A DNA stretch of 64,000 bases from Roseibium sediminicola (GTDB lineage: Bacteria > Pseudomonadota > Alphaproteobacteria > Rhizobiales > Stappiaceae), in contig NZ_JALNMJ010000008.1 of NCBI RefSeq assembly GCF_023156505.1, positions 1 through 64,000 on the forward strand. Direction: 5' to 3'. Numbering within the stretch: position 1 is the stretch's first letter; each line of letters begins with the position of its first letter. A program made the translations under genes and the position numbers. The notes under the pieces are model-generated. The model made no database searches. It saw only the letters and a program-made list of their open reading frames with translations, and had not been told where the DNA came from. Positions 43,623 to 52,167 of this stretch are shown here, piece by piece.

Positions 43623-45383
43623 CTACAGCAAGTTCACTTTTTCAATCATCGCAGATAACTCAGATATTCTCTTTTTAAGGTCAAGAACATCAAGATAAGC
43701 AGGGCTCTCGCAAACTAGTTCTGCAACTTTTACCTTGTCAGCTTTCTTAAAAATTTTACAACCATCCTTATCTGCTTTGTTCCTTTCAAAATGAAATGAA
43801 TTGTCATACGGCCCAAACTGAGTAGGGCCTTTATAAAGTGTTGGGTGAGTTCTTTTTAAGGCATCATGTAAAACATCTGGATTAACGTAATTTTCTACCT
43901 CCCGGCCTTTAGTTATCCAGACCATGGAGTTTTCTTTTTTGTCTGAAAAATCTTTATTTATTCTATCAACCGCTGGTTTGAGTTTTGCTCTGGGAGAGTC
44001 TTTGTCACTGTCGAGAACAATGGCCATGTTCTGGTTTAGTAACTTTAGATCGATAAATTCTTTTATATTTTCTTTTGAAGTTATTTCGGCTCCTCCTAGA
44101 TGCTTAACCAGAGCTCCGCCATAAAACATTATTGTATAATGGATCCCTTCGACCAGATCCGAGTTCTGTGCGCTAAGCCAATGCCTAATATAAATCCTAT
44201 CTGACGGACCCTCGACCCAAACAACTGCGTTGGACTGAAGGATATCAGATGCTTTATATCCTAGATCATCGCAAATCTTTTTCTTATCACCACGGAAGAT
44301 TGACTGAGCAATTCTTGTCTGGTCGCCATCATTTTGCACGCGAAAGATTGATGCGTCGGGGGTGTCGATAAAAGAGGCTGAATGTGTTGCAATGAAGTAT
44401 TGATTCTTTGTGTTCTGTTTTAGATATCTAATAAGTTTTCTTTGTAGTATTGGGTGTAAGTGAATCTCAGGCTCTTCCATACATACAATCATATTGTCGT
44501 GAATCGTGCAGAATGACGCGATCAGTATTACTTCTTGAATGCCAGTGCCGAGTCGGAATAGGGGGAGAACTTTGTTATCGATGTGGACTAAAATATGATT
44601 TCGGTCGTGAGGGACTTCAATCACAGCGTCTGATTTGCCGGTAACTTCACTCACAAATTTATTGATTTTATCGAACAATATTCTGTCTTCGCGCCGGTCG
44701 TGGTCTGGGCTTTGCAATTGCGCCAGTTCATCAATTAGAGTTTTCCCTGTCCGGACTTCAAAGCCACGCGCACTTTCGCCTATATTGCGTTCAGCTGGAA
44801 TGTGAGCGACATCTGGAAAAGATAATTGTTGTATTTGTAGGAAAGAGTTAAGTGTTCTTTCGACCCATTGATCTGGATTTCCGCCTGAGCTGTAATTAGT
44901 TGTGTTTTGTAGAAGAAACTGCCATAAGCTAATATGTAGTAATTCTTTTACTTCTGGTGTGTTGATTTCTGTAGCGTATTGTAGTCCGTAGTTGCCTTTG
45001 GTTGGTCTGACCCAAATGAAGCCATTTCGGCTGATTTTTTTAGCAATTTCTTGGATTTTACTTATTCCGCCAATTCTAGACAAAGCATTTTGTTGAATTT
45101 TTGAATTTATTTCAGATACAAAGTGTTCCACTTCGATTCCTACAGACGCAGTCAGTTTACCAGTAATCTCCCCTCTAAATTCTTCTGCGGGTCCAAGAGG
45201 CTGATCTAATTTTGTGCTTTTTGAATAAGGCAATCTATCCCTGATGAAGCTAAGGATAGTTGATTTTCCGGCATTGTTTGCGCCAATAAATAGATTTATT
45301 CCTGAAAATGGACCTGCCATTTGCTCTTCTGCGCCAATTCCTCTGTAAAATTGTAACGCTATAGCTTTTAATTGATTGGGCAT
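43623..45383 (-). CDS. OLD-family ATPase / Toprim nuclease
   Basis: A 586-residue protein: N-terminal ABC-type ATPase with Walker A GANNAGKST (34-42), a signature-like LGTGIQEVILIAS (~278-290), Walker B MEEPEIHLHP (302-311) and ATHS (332-335), then a C-terminal Toprim domain with VEGPSDR (390-396) and DSDKDS (458-463). This is the architecture of overcoming-lysogenization-defect nucleases, many of which act in phage defence. Composition is AT-rich (23 of 60 bases G/C in 44881-44940), unlike the neighbours, indicating transfer. No GajB/UvrD-like helicase or reverse transcriptase is adjacent, so it appears to be a stand-alone (class 1) OLD. Confidence 0.87.
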   Translation of the reverse strand: MPNQLKAIALQFYRGIGAEEQMAGPFSGINLFIGANNAGKSTILSFIRDRLPYSKSTKLDQPLGPAEEFRGEITGKLTASVGIEVEHFVSEINSKIQQNALSRIGGISKIQEIAKKISRNGFIWVRPTKGNYGLQYATEINTPEVKELLHISLWQFLLQNTTNYSSGGNPDQWVERTLNSFLQIQQLSFPDVAHIPAERNIGESARGFEVRTGKTLIDELAQLQSPDHDRREDRILFDKINKFVSEVTGKSDAVIEVPHDRNHILVHIDNKVLPLFRLGTGIQEVILIASFCTIHDNMIVCMEEPEIHLHPILQRKLIRYLKQNTKNQYFIATHSASFIDTPDASIFRVQNDGDQTRIAQSIFRGDKKKICDDLGYKASDILQSNAVVWVEGPSDRIYIRHWLSAQNSDLVEGIHYTIMFYGGALVKHLGGAEITSKENIKEFIDLKLLNQNMAIVLDSDKDSPRAKLKPAVDRINKDFSDKKENSMVWITKGREVENYVNPDVLHDALKRTHPTLYKGPTQFGPYDNSFHFERNKADKDGCKIFKKADKVKVAELVCESPAYLDVLDLKKRISELSAMIEKVNLL

Positions 45384-45406
45384 GAAAACTCTCTAGGGTT
45401 GAGCAG

Positions 45407-45436
45407 CCAAATTGGTGCGAACTAATTTGGTTTTTT
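45407..45436 (+). terminator. Plus-strand intrinsic terminator upstream of the OLD gene
   Basis: CCAAATTGGT / ACTAATTTGG (45407-45416 and 45421-45430) pair over 10 positions, one a G-T wobble, closed by a GCGA tetraloop and followed by TTTTTT (45431-45436). On the minus strand the same stem would lie in the 5' leader of the OLD mRNA, 24 bases before its ATG. No plus-strand gene is seen to end here. Confidence 0.7.
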
Positions 45437-45794
45437 AGAGTGATTTGTCGATTTCTTGAAATGTATAATAGAAAATGCAGTTGCATCTAGCCGGCGTGTT
45501 GATCGATGCCGACTGAGTGCGGCTGGAACAATCGCCTCTAAGTTGCTCAAGCTGGCGTGAAAATTGACGAAATCAACAAGCCCTTCGCACCTGCAGCGCA
45601 ATTGAAACATTTCGACATGATTGAAACATATTGCTGCAAACGCGGCGTCCTAGCCTGATTTTAACGGGTTGGGACAGCCTGCCGGTTCGCCTTTAACAAT
45701 TTACGGGTTGAAGGTTGGTCCGGCAGAGCGTTTCATAGCCTTCAGGGAACGATCCCGGACAACCGGGGCGCCTTCTAAAGGGAAGAAACATCAT
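45437..45794. promoter_or_regulatory. Regulatory region between OLD gene and acyl-CoA synthetase operon, with tandem ATTGAAACAT
   Basis: 358 bases without a gene. The left part is AT-rich and should carry the OLD promoter (TATTAT-like on the minus strand near 45465). ATTGAAACAT occurs twice, at 45601-45610 and 45620-45629, a 19-base periodicity that suits a dimer binding two adjacent turns of the helix. The GC-rich leader of the synthetase operon follows, with AGGGAAG before the ATG at 45795. Confidence 0.5.
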
Positions 45795-47780
45795 ATGGTA
45801 GGGTCGGCCAGCGCTTCACCGCGCGGGGAGAACACCTTTCCGAAGATCCTTTTGCGCAATGCGAAAGTCTTCGGTGACCGGACGGCGTTCCGGGAAAAGG
45901 ACTTCGGGATCTGGCAAAGCTGGACCTGGTCCGAGGTGTCGGAAGAAATCCGCGCATTTTCCATCGGACTGCAGTCGCTCGGCCTTTCGGCCGGTGACAA
46001 GATCGCGATTGTCGGTGCCAACCGGCCGCGGCTTTATTGGGCCATGGTCGCCGCCCAGGCGCTGGGCGCGGTGCCGGTGCCGGTCTATGCGGACAGCGTC
46101 GCGGAGGAAATGGTCTATGTGCTCGGCCATGCGGAAGTGACCTTCGCCATCGTCGAGGACCAGGAGCAGGTCGACAAGCTGCTCTCCATGTCCGACGAGG
46201 TGCCGTCGCTGAAACACATCATCTATGACGAGGTGCGCGGCCTCAGGGACTACGACCACACCCATCTGCACGACTATGCGTCGGTCCAGCAGACCGGCCG
46301 GGACAAGCTGGCCAAGTCGCCGGCGCTCGCCGGTGAATGGGAGAAGGGCTTTGCCGGCGGCAAGGGCTCGGACATTGCCGTGATGCTCTATACGTCCGGC
46401 ACCACCGGACGTCCCAAGGGCGTGATGCTGTCCTTCGACAATCTGGTCATCTCGGCGCGCAACGGCAACGCCTTCGATCATCTCGACGAGACCGAGGAAG
46501 TGCTCGCCTATCTGCCGATGGCCTGGATCGGCGACCATGTGTTCTCGCTCGCCCAGGCCTTCACGGCGGCCTATTGCGTCAATTGCCCGGAAAGCATGGA
46601 CACGATCGATGTCGACCGGCGCGAGATCGCACCGTCCTATTTCTTCGCGCCGCCGCGCGTTTTTGAAAACATGCTGACCATGATCATGGTGCGCATGGAG
46701 GATGCCGGCAAAACCAAGCGCAAGATGTTCGACTACTTCATGGGTGTCGCCAACAAGGTCGGCGAAAAGATCCTGAACGGCGAACAGGTCGGCCTGAAAG
46801 ACCGGCTGCTTTACAGCCTTGGCGAATTCCTGGTCTACGGGCCGCTGAAGAACCGCATGGGCCTGACCCGCATGAAGGTCGGCTACACGGCCGGCGAGGC
46901 GATCGGTCCGGAGATCTTCCGCTTCTACCGCTCCCTCGGGCTGAACCTGAAGCAGCTCTACGGCCAGACCGAAGCCAGCGTCTATATCACCCTGCAGCCC
47001 GACGGCGAGATCTTCGGCGATACGGTCGGCAAGCCGGCCCCGGATGTCGAACTGAAGATCGCCGAGAGCGGCGAGGTCATGTACCGCTCGCCGGGCGTCT
47101 TTGTCGGCTATTTCAAGAACGACGAGGCCACCGCCAGCACCAAGACGCCGGATGGCTGGGTGCATACGGGCGATGCCGGCATCATCGCCGAGAACGGTCA
47201 CCTGAAGATCATCGACCGGGCCAAGGATGTCGGCAAACTTAATGACGGGTCCCTGTTTGCGCCGAAATACATCGAGAACAAGCTCAAGTTCTTCCCGAAC
47301 ATCAAGGAAGCGGTCGCCTTTGGTCACGAACGGGACATGGTGGCGGTGTTCATCAACATCGACTTGACCGCCGTCGGCTCGTGGGCGGAGCGCAACAATG
47401 TCAACTACGCCTCCTACCAGGAACTCGCCGCGCATCCGGACGTCTATGGCATGATCGAAAGCCATGTCGACCAGGTGAACAGGGACCTGGCGCAGGAGCC
47501 GATGATGGCCGGCGCGCAGATCAAGCGCTTCCTGATCCTGCACAAGGAACTGGACGCCGATGACGGTGAGCTGACCCGGACGCAGAAGGTGCGTCGCAGC
47601 TTTATCGCCGAACGGTATGAACCGCTGATCGACGCGCTCTATGACGGCTCGACCTCCAAGCATGTGCGCACGGAAGTGACCTACGAGGACGGCCGCAAGG
47701 GCGCGATCGAGGCAACTGTCGAAATCCGGGACATGACCACTTACGACGCCGGCAAGGGCATGCAGGAGGCCGCCGAATGA
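45795..47780 (+). CDS. Long-chain acyl-CoA synthetase-like AMP-binding protein
   Basis: A 661-residue ANL-superfamily ligase that forms acyl-CoA through an acyl-adenylate. The P-loop YTSGTTGRPKGVM, the core QLYGQTEASVYITL, GWVHTGDAGIIAENG and DRAKDVGKLNDGSLFAPKYIEN motifs are present. The C-terminal K-containing loop departs from the short-chain type and fits the LC-FACS-like branch. The ATG at 45795 has AGGGAAG upstream. It overlaps livG-like by 4 bases, so the synthetase is translated with the ABC importer, and it probably activates the imported acid. Confidence 0.87.
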   Translation: MVGSASASPRGENTFPKILLRNAKVFGDRTAFREKDFGIWQSWTWSEVSEEIRAFSIGLQSLGLSAGDKIAIVGANRPRLYWAMVAAQALGAVPVPVYADSVAEEMVYVLGHAEVTFAIVEDQEQVDKLLSMSDEVPSLKHIIYDEVRGLRDYDHTHLHDYASVQQTGRDKLAKSPALAGEWEKGFAGGKGSDIAVMLYTSGTTGRPKGVMLSFDNLVISARNGNAFDHLDETEEVLAYLPMAWIGDHVFSLAQAFTAAYCVNCPESMDTIDVDRREIAPSYFFAPPRVFENMLTMIMVRMEDAGKTKRKMFDYFMGVANKVGEKILNGEQVGLKDRLLYSLGEFLVYGPLKNRMGLTRMKVGYTAGEAIGPEIFRFYRSLGLNLKQLYGQTEASVYITLQPDGEIFGDTVGKPAPDVELKIAESGEVMYRSPGVFVGYFKNDEATASTKTPDGWVHTGDAGIIAENGHLKIIDRAKDVGKLNDGSLFAPKYIENKLKFFPNIKEAVAFGHERDMVAVFINIDLTAVGSWAERNNVNYASYQELAAHPDVYGMIESHVDQVNRDLAQEPMMAGAQIKRFLILHKELDADDGELTRTQKVRRSFIAERYEPLIDALYDGSTSKHVRTEVTYEDGRKGAIEATVEIRDMTTYDAGKGMQEAAE

Positions 47781-48604
47781 ATGCCATTGTAAAGGAAAAG
47801 GCGGTGGCTCCGGAGCCGGCTGCCGAGACCGCCAAGCGTGAGGTCCTGCTCAAGGTCGACAATGTCTCGCTGTCCTTCGGCGGCGTGAAAGCGATCACGG
47901 ACATCTCCTTCGACATCCAGAAGGGCGAGATCCGGGCGATCATCGGGCCGAACGGTGCCGGCAAGACCTCGATGCTGAATGTCATCAACGGCTTCTACCA
48001 TCCGCAGGAAGGCACCATCACCTGGCAGGGCAAGGTCCGCCGCAAGATGAAGCCCTACGAGGCCGCCAGCAACGGCATCGCCCGTACCTTCCAGAACGTG
48101 GCGCTGTTCAAGGGCATGACCACGCTCGACAACATCATGTCCGGTCGCTCCCTGAAGATGCACAGGAACTTCTTCTGGCAGCTCCTGTGGCACGGCCCGG
48201 CGGCGAACGAGGAGATCGAACATCGCAAGAAGGTCGAGGAGATCATCGATTTCCTCGAAATCCAGGCGATCCGCAAGACGCCGGTCGGCAAGCTACCCTA
48301 CGGCCTGCAGAAGCGCGTGGAGCTTGGACGGGCCCTGGCGATGGAGCCGGATCTGCTGCTGCTCGACGAGCCGATGGCGGGCATGAACCTGGAAGAAAAA
48401 GAAGACATGAGCCGGTTCATTGTCGATGTGAACCAGGAGTTCGGCACGACGATCGCTCTCATCGAGCATGACATGGGCGTCGTGATGGATCTCTCCGATC
48501 GCGTGGTCGTGCTCGACTACGGCAAGAAGATCGCCGATGGCCCGCCGGAAGAGGTGCAAGCCAACCAGGACGTCATCGATGCCTATCTCGGCGTGAGCCA
48601 CTAA
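47777..48604 (+). CDS. livG: Branched-chain-type ABC transporter ATPase (LivG-like)
   Basis: A 275-residue ATP-binding subunit with Walker A GPNGAGKTS, Q-loop ARTFQNVALFKGMTTLDN, signature LPYGLQKRVELGRALAMEPDLLLLDEPMAGMN and switch His in IEHDMGVVMDLSDRVVVLDYG. The start ATG overlaps the synthetase stop (ATGA). Liv-type importers of this operon form also carry aromatic or fatty acids rather than branched-chain amino acids, as suggested by the flanking CoA ligases. Confidence 0.92.
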   Translation: MNAIVKEKAVAPEPAAETAKREVLLKVDNVSLSFGGVKAITDISFDIQKGEIRAIIGPNGAGKTSMLNVINGFYHPQEGTITWQGKVRRKMKPYEAASNGIARTFQNVALFKGMTTLDNIMSGRSLKMHRNFFWQLLWHGPAANEEIEHRKKVEEIIDFLEIQAIRKTPVGKLPYGLQKRVELGRALAMEPDLLLLDEPMAGMNLEEKEDMSRFIVDVNQEFGTTIALIEHDMGVVMDLSDRVVVLDYGKKIADGPPEEVQANQDVIDAYLGVSH

Positions 48605-48620
48605 CGGGGGGATTAAAACA

Positions 48621-49574
48621 ATGCTCTACGACATTTTCATCGATCCCTTCGTGCAGATGTACGACATGCCGGATTTCTTCCTGCAGGTTCTGTGGGAAGG
48701 TTTCGTCGCCGGGATTCTGTATGCGCTGATCGCGCTCGGTTTCGTGCTGATCTTCAAGGCGTCCGGCGTCTTCAACTTTGCCCAGGGCATCATGGTGGTG
48801 TTCGCCGGCCTGACTCTGGTGGGCCTCAATGAAAACGGGGTGCCCGCCTATCTGGCCCTGATCCTGACGATCGGCGTGATGGGCGTGCTTGCTTACGGCG
48901 TGGAACGGGTGGTGATGCGGCCGCTGGTCAACCAGCCCGACATCATCCTGCTGATGGCGACCATCGGCCTGACATATTTCCTGGTCGGCTTCGGTGAATT
49001 CGTCTTCGGCGGCGAGCCGAAACAGATGATCACCGAGCAGCTCGGGCTGCCGACGGGCTCGACCGCCTTCGAAATCGGCGAGCGCGGCCTCGTCATCCTG
49101 CAGCATATCGACATTGCCGCGGCGGTGATCGCGGTGCTGATGGTCGCGGCCCTCGGCATCTTCTTCAACAAGACCCGCATCGGCCGGGCGCTGCGCGCGG
49201 TGGCCGACGACCACCAGGCGGCGCTGTCGGTCGGCATTTCGCTCAACCAGATCTGGGCGATCGTCTGGTTCGCCGCCGGTCTGGTGGCGCTGGCAACGGG
49301 GATCATGTGGGGCGCGCGTTCGGACGTTTCCTTCGCACTGGAAATCGTCGCCTTCAAGGCTCTGCCGGTGCTGATCCTGGGCGGCTTCACCTCGATCCCG
49401 GGCGCAATTGTCGGCGGGCTGATCATCGGCTTCGGCGAGAAGATCGGCGAGCTCTACTGGGGTGGCCTGGTCGGCGGCGGCATCGAAAGCTGGCTGGCCT
49501 ATATCATCGCGCTGGTCTTCCTGCTGTTCCGGCCGCAGGGCCTCTTCGGCGAACGCATCATCGAGCGGATTTAA
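48621..49574 (+). CDS. livH: Branched-chain-type ABC permease (LivH-like)
   Basis: A 317-residue membrane subunit, about eight helices, with the LivH hallmarks ALIALGFVLIFKASGVFNFAQG, a middle RIGRALRAVADDHQAALSVGI (EAA-like coupling segment for the ATPase) and LGGFTSIPGAIVGGLIIGFGEKIGE. GGGGGGA precedes the ATG. Gap of 16 bases after livG. Confidence 0.92.
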   Translation: MLYDIFIDPFVQMYDMPDFFLQVLWEGFVAGILYALIALGFVLIFKASGVFNFAQGIMVVFAGLTLVGLNENGVPAYLALILTIGVMGVLAYGVERVVMRPLVNQPDIILLMATIGLTYFLVGFGEFVFGGEPKQMITEQLGLPTGSTAFEIGERGLVILQHIDIAAAVIAVLMVAALGIFFNKTRIGRALRAVADDHQAALSVGISLNQIWAIVWFAAGLVALATGIMWGARSDVSFALEIVAFKALPVLILGGFTSIPGAIVGGLIIGFGEKIGELYWGGLVGGGIESWLAYIIALVFLLFRPQGLFGERIIERI

Positions 49575-49591
49575 GGGTAGGGCTTTAGCAC

Positions 49592-50668
49592 ATGTTTTAT
49601 CGCGAAGCTGGCCAGTTCAAGACGAGCTACAAGGCGGATCAGGCGCTCATGCCGATCCTCCAGGACCGGGTTGGTCTGGCCGTTATCCTGATCATTGCCT
49701 TTGCCGTCATTCCGGCCACTGCCAATGACTTCTTCCTGACCTCGATCATGATCCCGTTCCTCGTGTTCTCGCTGGCGGCGATCGGGCTCAACATCCTGAC
49801 CGGGTTCTGCGGTCAGCTGTCTTTGGGAACCGGGGCCTTCATGGGCGTCGGCGCCTATGCGGCCTACAAGCTGACCTCGATCTTTCCCGATGCCAATGTC
49901 ATCGTGATGGTGCTGTTGTCCGGCGTGTTCTCTGCCGCGATCGGGGCCGTCTTCGGTCTGCCGAGCCTCCGGATCAAGGGGCTCTACCTGGCCGTGACCA
50001 CGCTGGCGGCACAGTTCTTTCTCGAGTGGTGCTTTATCCGCATTCCGTGGCTCTACAACTACAACGCCTCGGGCGCCATTGAAGTGCCGCATCGTGAGGT
50101 CTTCGGCATCGTCGCTTCCGGCGCGGAAGCGACCCCGCTCGCCCGCTACTTCATCGTGCTTGGCATCACCGTCTTCATCGCGCTGTTGATGGCCAACGTG
50201 CTGCGCGGCCGCATCGGCCGGTCCTGGATGATGATCCGCGACATGGACATCGCCGCGGAGCTGATGGGTATCCGCCCGCTCCGGACCAAGCTGATGGCCT
50301 TCGCCGTGTCGTCCTATATCTGCGGCGTGGCCGGCGCGATGATGGTGTTCTTCTGGCTGAACGCGGCCGAGCCGTCGTCCTATTCGATCCGGCTGTCCTT
50401 CCAGATCCTGTTCATGGTGATCCTGGGCGGTCTGGGCAGCCTCAGCGGTGCCTTCATGGGCGCGGCCTTCATCTGGATCCTGCCGGTCATCCTGAAATTC
50501 GTGCCGGGTCTGATGGGCATAGATCTCGCCGCGGAAACCATCGAGCACGCCACCTTCATGATCGTCGGCGCGCTGATCATTTTCTTCCTGATCGTCGAAC
50601 CGCACGGCTTTGCCCGACTGTGGGCGATCGCGAAGCAGAAGCTCAGGGTCTGGCCGTTCCCCTACTAG
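49592..50668 (+). CDS. livM: Branched-chain-type ABC permease (LivM-like)
   Basis: A 358-residue membrane subunit with about ten helices: LAAIGLNILTGFCGQLSLGTGAFMGVGAYA (LivM signature), LRIKGLYLAVTTLAAQFFLEW, the coupling segment GRSWMMIRDMDIAAELMGIRPLRTKLMAFAVSSY and LGGLGSLSGAFMGAAF. It begins 17 bases after livH with an AGGGTAGGG ribosome site. Confidence 0.92.
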   Translation: MFYREAGQFKTSYKADQALMPILQDRVGLAVILIIAFAVIPATANDFFLTSIMIPFLVFSLAAIGLNILTGFCGQLSLGTGAFMGVGAYAAYKLTSIFPDANVIVMVLLSGVFSAAIGAVFGLPSLRIKGLYLAVTTLAAQFFLEWCFIRIPWLYNYNASGAIEVPHREVFGIVASGAEATPLARYFIVLGITVFIALLMANVLRGRIGRSWMMIRDMDIAAELMGIRPLRTKLMAFAVSSYICGVAGAMMVFFWLNAAEPSSYSIRLSFQILFMVILGGLGSLSGAFMGAAFIWILPVILKFVPGLMGIDLAAETIEHATFMIVGALIIFFLIVEPHGFARLWAIAKQKLRVWPFPY

Positions 50669-50776
50669 GGGGCTGCCAGCCTTTTCGCCCGCCATCCGGA
50701 TTAGGACCGATCCGGTGAGGAATGGCGCAACCGGTCTGGCGGTGTCGGATTGCCCGGCCCGCATGGGAGGAAAAAC

Positions 50777-52108
50777 ATGAGGAACTTCAAGCAACTTGCG
50801 CTGGGAACCGCCGTTGCCCTCGGGGTCGGTCTCACCGGCGCCATGACGACAGCGGTTCAGGCCCAGGACGCCAACTATGTGCCGCTGCTGACCTACCGCA
50901 CCGGGCCTTATGCCGGTTCCGGTATCCACATCGCCAACGGCATGCACGACTACCTGAAAATGCTCAACGAGCGCGACGGTGGCATTGGCGGCGTCAAGCT
51001 GGTCACCGAGGAATGCGAAACCGGTTACAACGCCCAGAAAGGCGTCGAGTGCTACGAAGCCACCAAGGGCAAGGGCGCGCTGGTCTATAACCCGTATTCC
51101 ACAGGTATCACCCTGCAGCTGATCCCGAAGGCCGGCGTCGACAAGATCCCGGTTCTGTCCATGGGCTACGGCCTGTCGGCTGCAGCCGACGGCAAGACCT
51201 TTCCGTGGATCTTCAACGTGCCGGACACTTACTGGGACGGCGCTTCGGTCGTCATCAAGTATATCGGTGAGCAGGAAGGCGGCCTGGAAAACCTGAAGGG
51301 CAAGAAGATCGGCTATATCTTCCTGGATGCCGGTTACGGCCGTGAGCCGATTCCGCTTCTGGAACAGCTGTCTGAAAAATACGGCTTCGAGCTGCTGCAG
51401 TACCCGGTGCCGGGCGCTGAAATGCAGAACCAGTCGTCGCAGTGGCTGAATGTACGCCGCGACCGTCCCGACTACATGGTCATGTGGGGCTGGGGCGCCA
51501 TGAACCCGACAGCTATCAAGGAAGCGGTCAAGATCCGCTTCCCGATGGACAAGTTCATCGGTGTCTGGTGGTCCGCAGGCGATGACGACGCGGCTGCCGG
51601 TGGCGAAGGCGCCAAGGGCTACAAGGCGATGAACTTCTCCGGCGTCGGCAGCGACTTCCCGGCTCTCGACGACATCAAGAAGCATGTCATCGATGCGGGT
51701 CTGTCCTCGACGGACGCGGAAACCATCGGCGGTACCCTTTATAACCGCGGTGTCCTGAACTCCGTGATCATCGCCGAAGGCATCCGCACCGCGCAGGAGC
51801 TGACCGGCAAGAAGGTCATCACCGGCGAAGACATGCGTCTCGGCCTGGAAGCGCTCAATCTTGACGAAGCTCGCTTGGCGGAGCTTGGCCTGAAGGGCTT
51901 TGCGCATCCGATGAAGGTCACCTGCGACGACCATGCCGGCAGCCACCCGGTCTTCATCCAGGAATGGGACGGCAAGAAGTGGCGCCAGGCCTCCGGCTGG
52001 ATCGAGCCGATGACCGATCTGGTCCGTCCGCTGCTGGAAGCCGCAGCTGCTGAATACGCCGAGAAGAACGCGCCGTGGCCGGCGCGCACCGAACCCTGCC
52101 CGAACTAA
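50777..52108 (+). CDS. Branched-chain-type ABC substrate-binding protein (LivK-like)
   Basis: A 443-residue periplasmic receptor with a Sec signal (LALGTAVALGVGLTGAMTT, cleavage near AVQAQD). The Leu/Ile/Val-binding fold is evident (LTYRTGPYAGSGIHIANGMHDYLKMLNERDGGIGGVKL; IPVLSMGYGLSAAADGKTFPWIFNVPDT; IGYIFLDAGYGREPIPLLEQL; DYMVMWGWGAMNPTAIKEAV). It is larger than E. coli LivK (~370), like aromatic-acid-binding relatives. GGGAGG precedes the ATG. A GC-rich stem-loop follows it. Confidence 0.9.
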   Translation: MRNFKQLALGTAVALGVGLTGAMTTAVQAQDANYVPLLTYRTGPYAGSGIHIANGMHDYLKMLNERDGGIGGVKLVTEECETGYNAQKGVECYEATKGKGALVYNPYSTGITLQLIPKAGVDKIPVLSMGYGLSAAADGKTFPWIFNVPDTYWDGASVVIKYIGEQEGGLENLKGKKIGYIFLDAGYGREPIPLLEQLSEKYGFELLQYPVPGAEMQNQSSQWLNVRRDRPDYMVMWGWGAMNPTAIKEAVKIRFPMDKFIGVWWSAGDDDAAAGGEGAKGYKAMNFSGVGSDFPALDDIKKHVIDAGLSSTDAETIGGTLYNRGVLNSVIIAEGIRTAQELTGKKVITGEDMRLGLEALNLDEARLAELGLKGFAHPMKVTCDDHAGSHPVFIQEWDGKKWRQASGWIEPMTDLVRPLLEAAAAEYAEKNAPWPARTEPCPN

Positions 52109-52120
52109 GAAGGCAGTCTG

Positions 52121-52148
52121 CCCCGCCGCGCGCCCTTGTGCGGCGGGG
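52121..52148 (+). terminator. Stem-loop after the Liv binding-protein gene
   Basis: CCCCGCCGC / GCGGCGGGG (52121-52129 and 52140-52148) with a 10-base loop, 12 bases after the livK-like stop and before livF-like. There is no T-tract, so it probably stabilises the upstream mRNA or causes partial termination rather than full termination. Confidence 0.5.
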
Positions 52149-52167
52149 TCTCTCAGGAGAGGACGGA

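Noticed and set aside
43623-45383. Gabija (GajA) or retron-linked OLD system
   Set aside because: No UvrD/PcrA-like helicase, reverse transcriptase or other partner gene lies on either side, so the gene is called as a stand-alone OLD-family protein.
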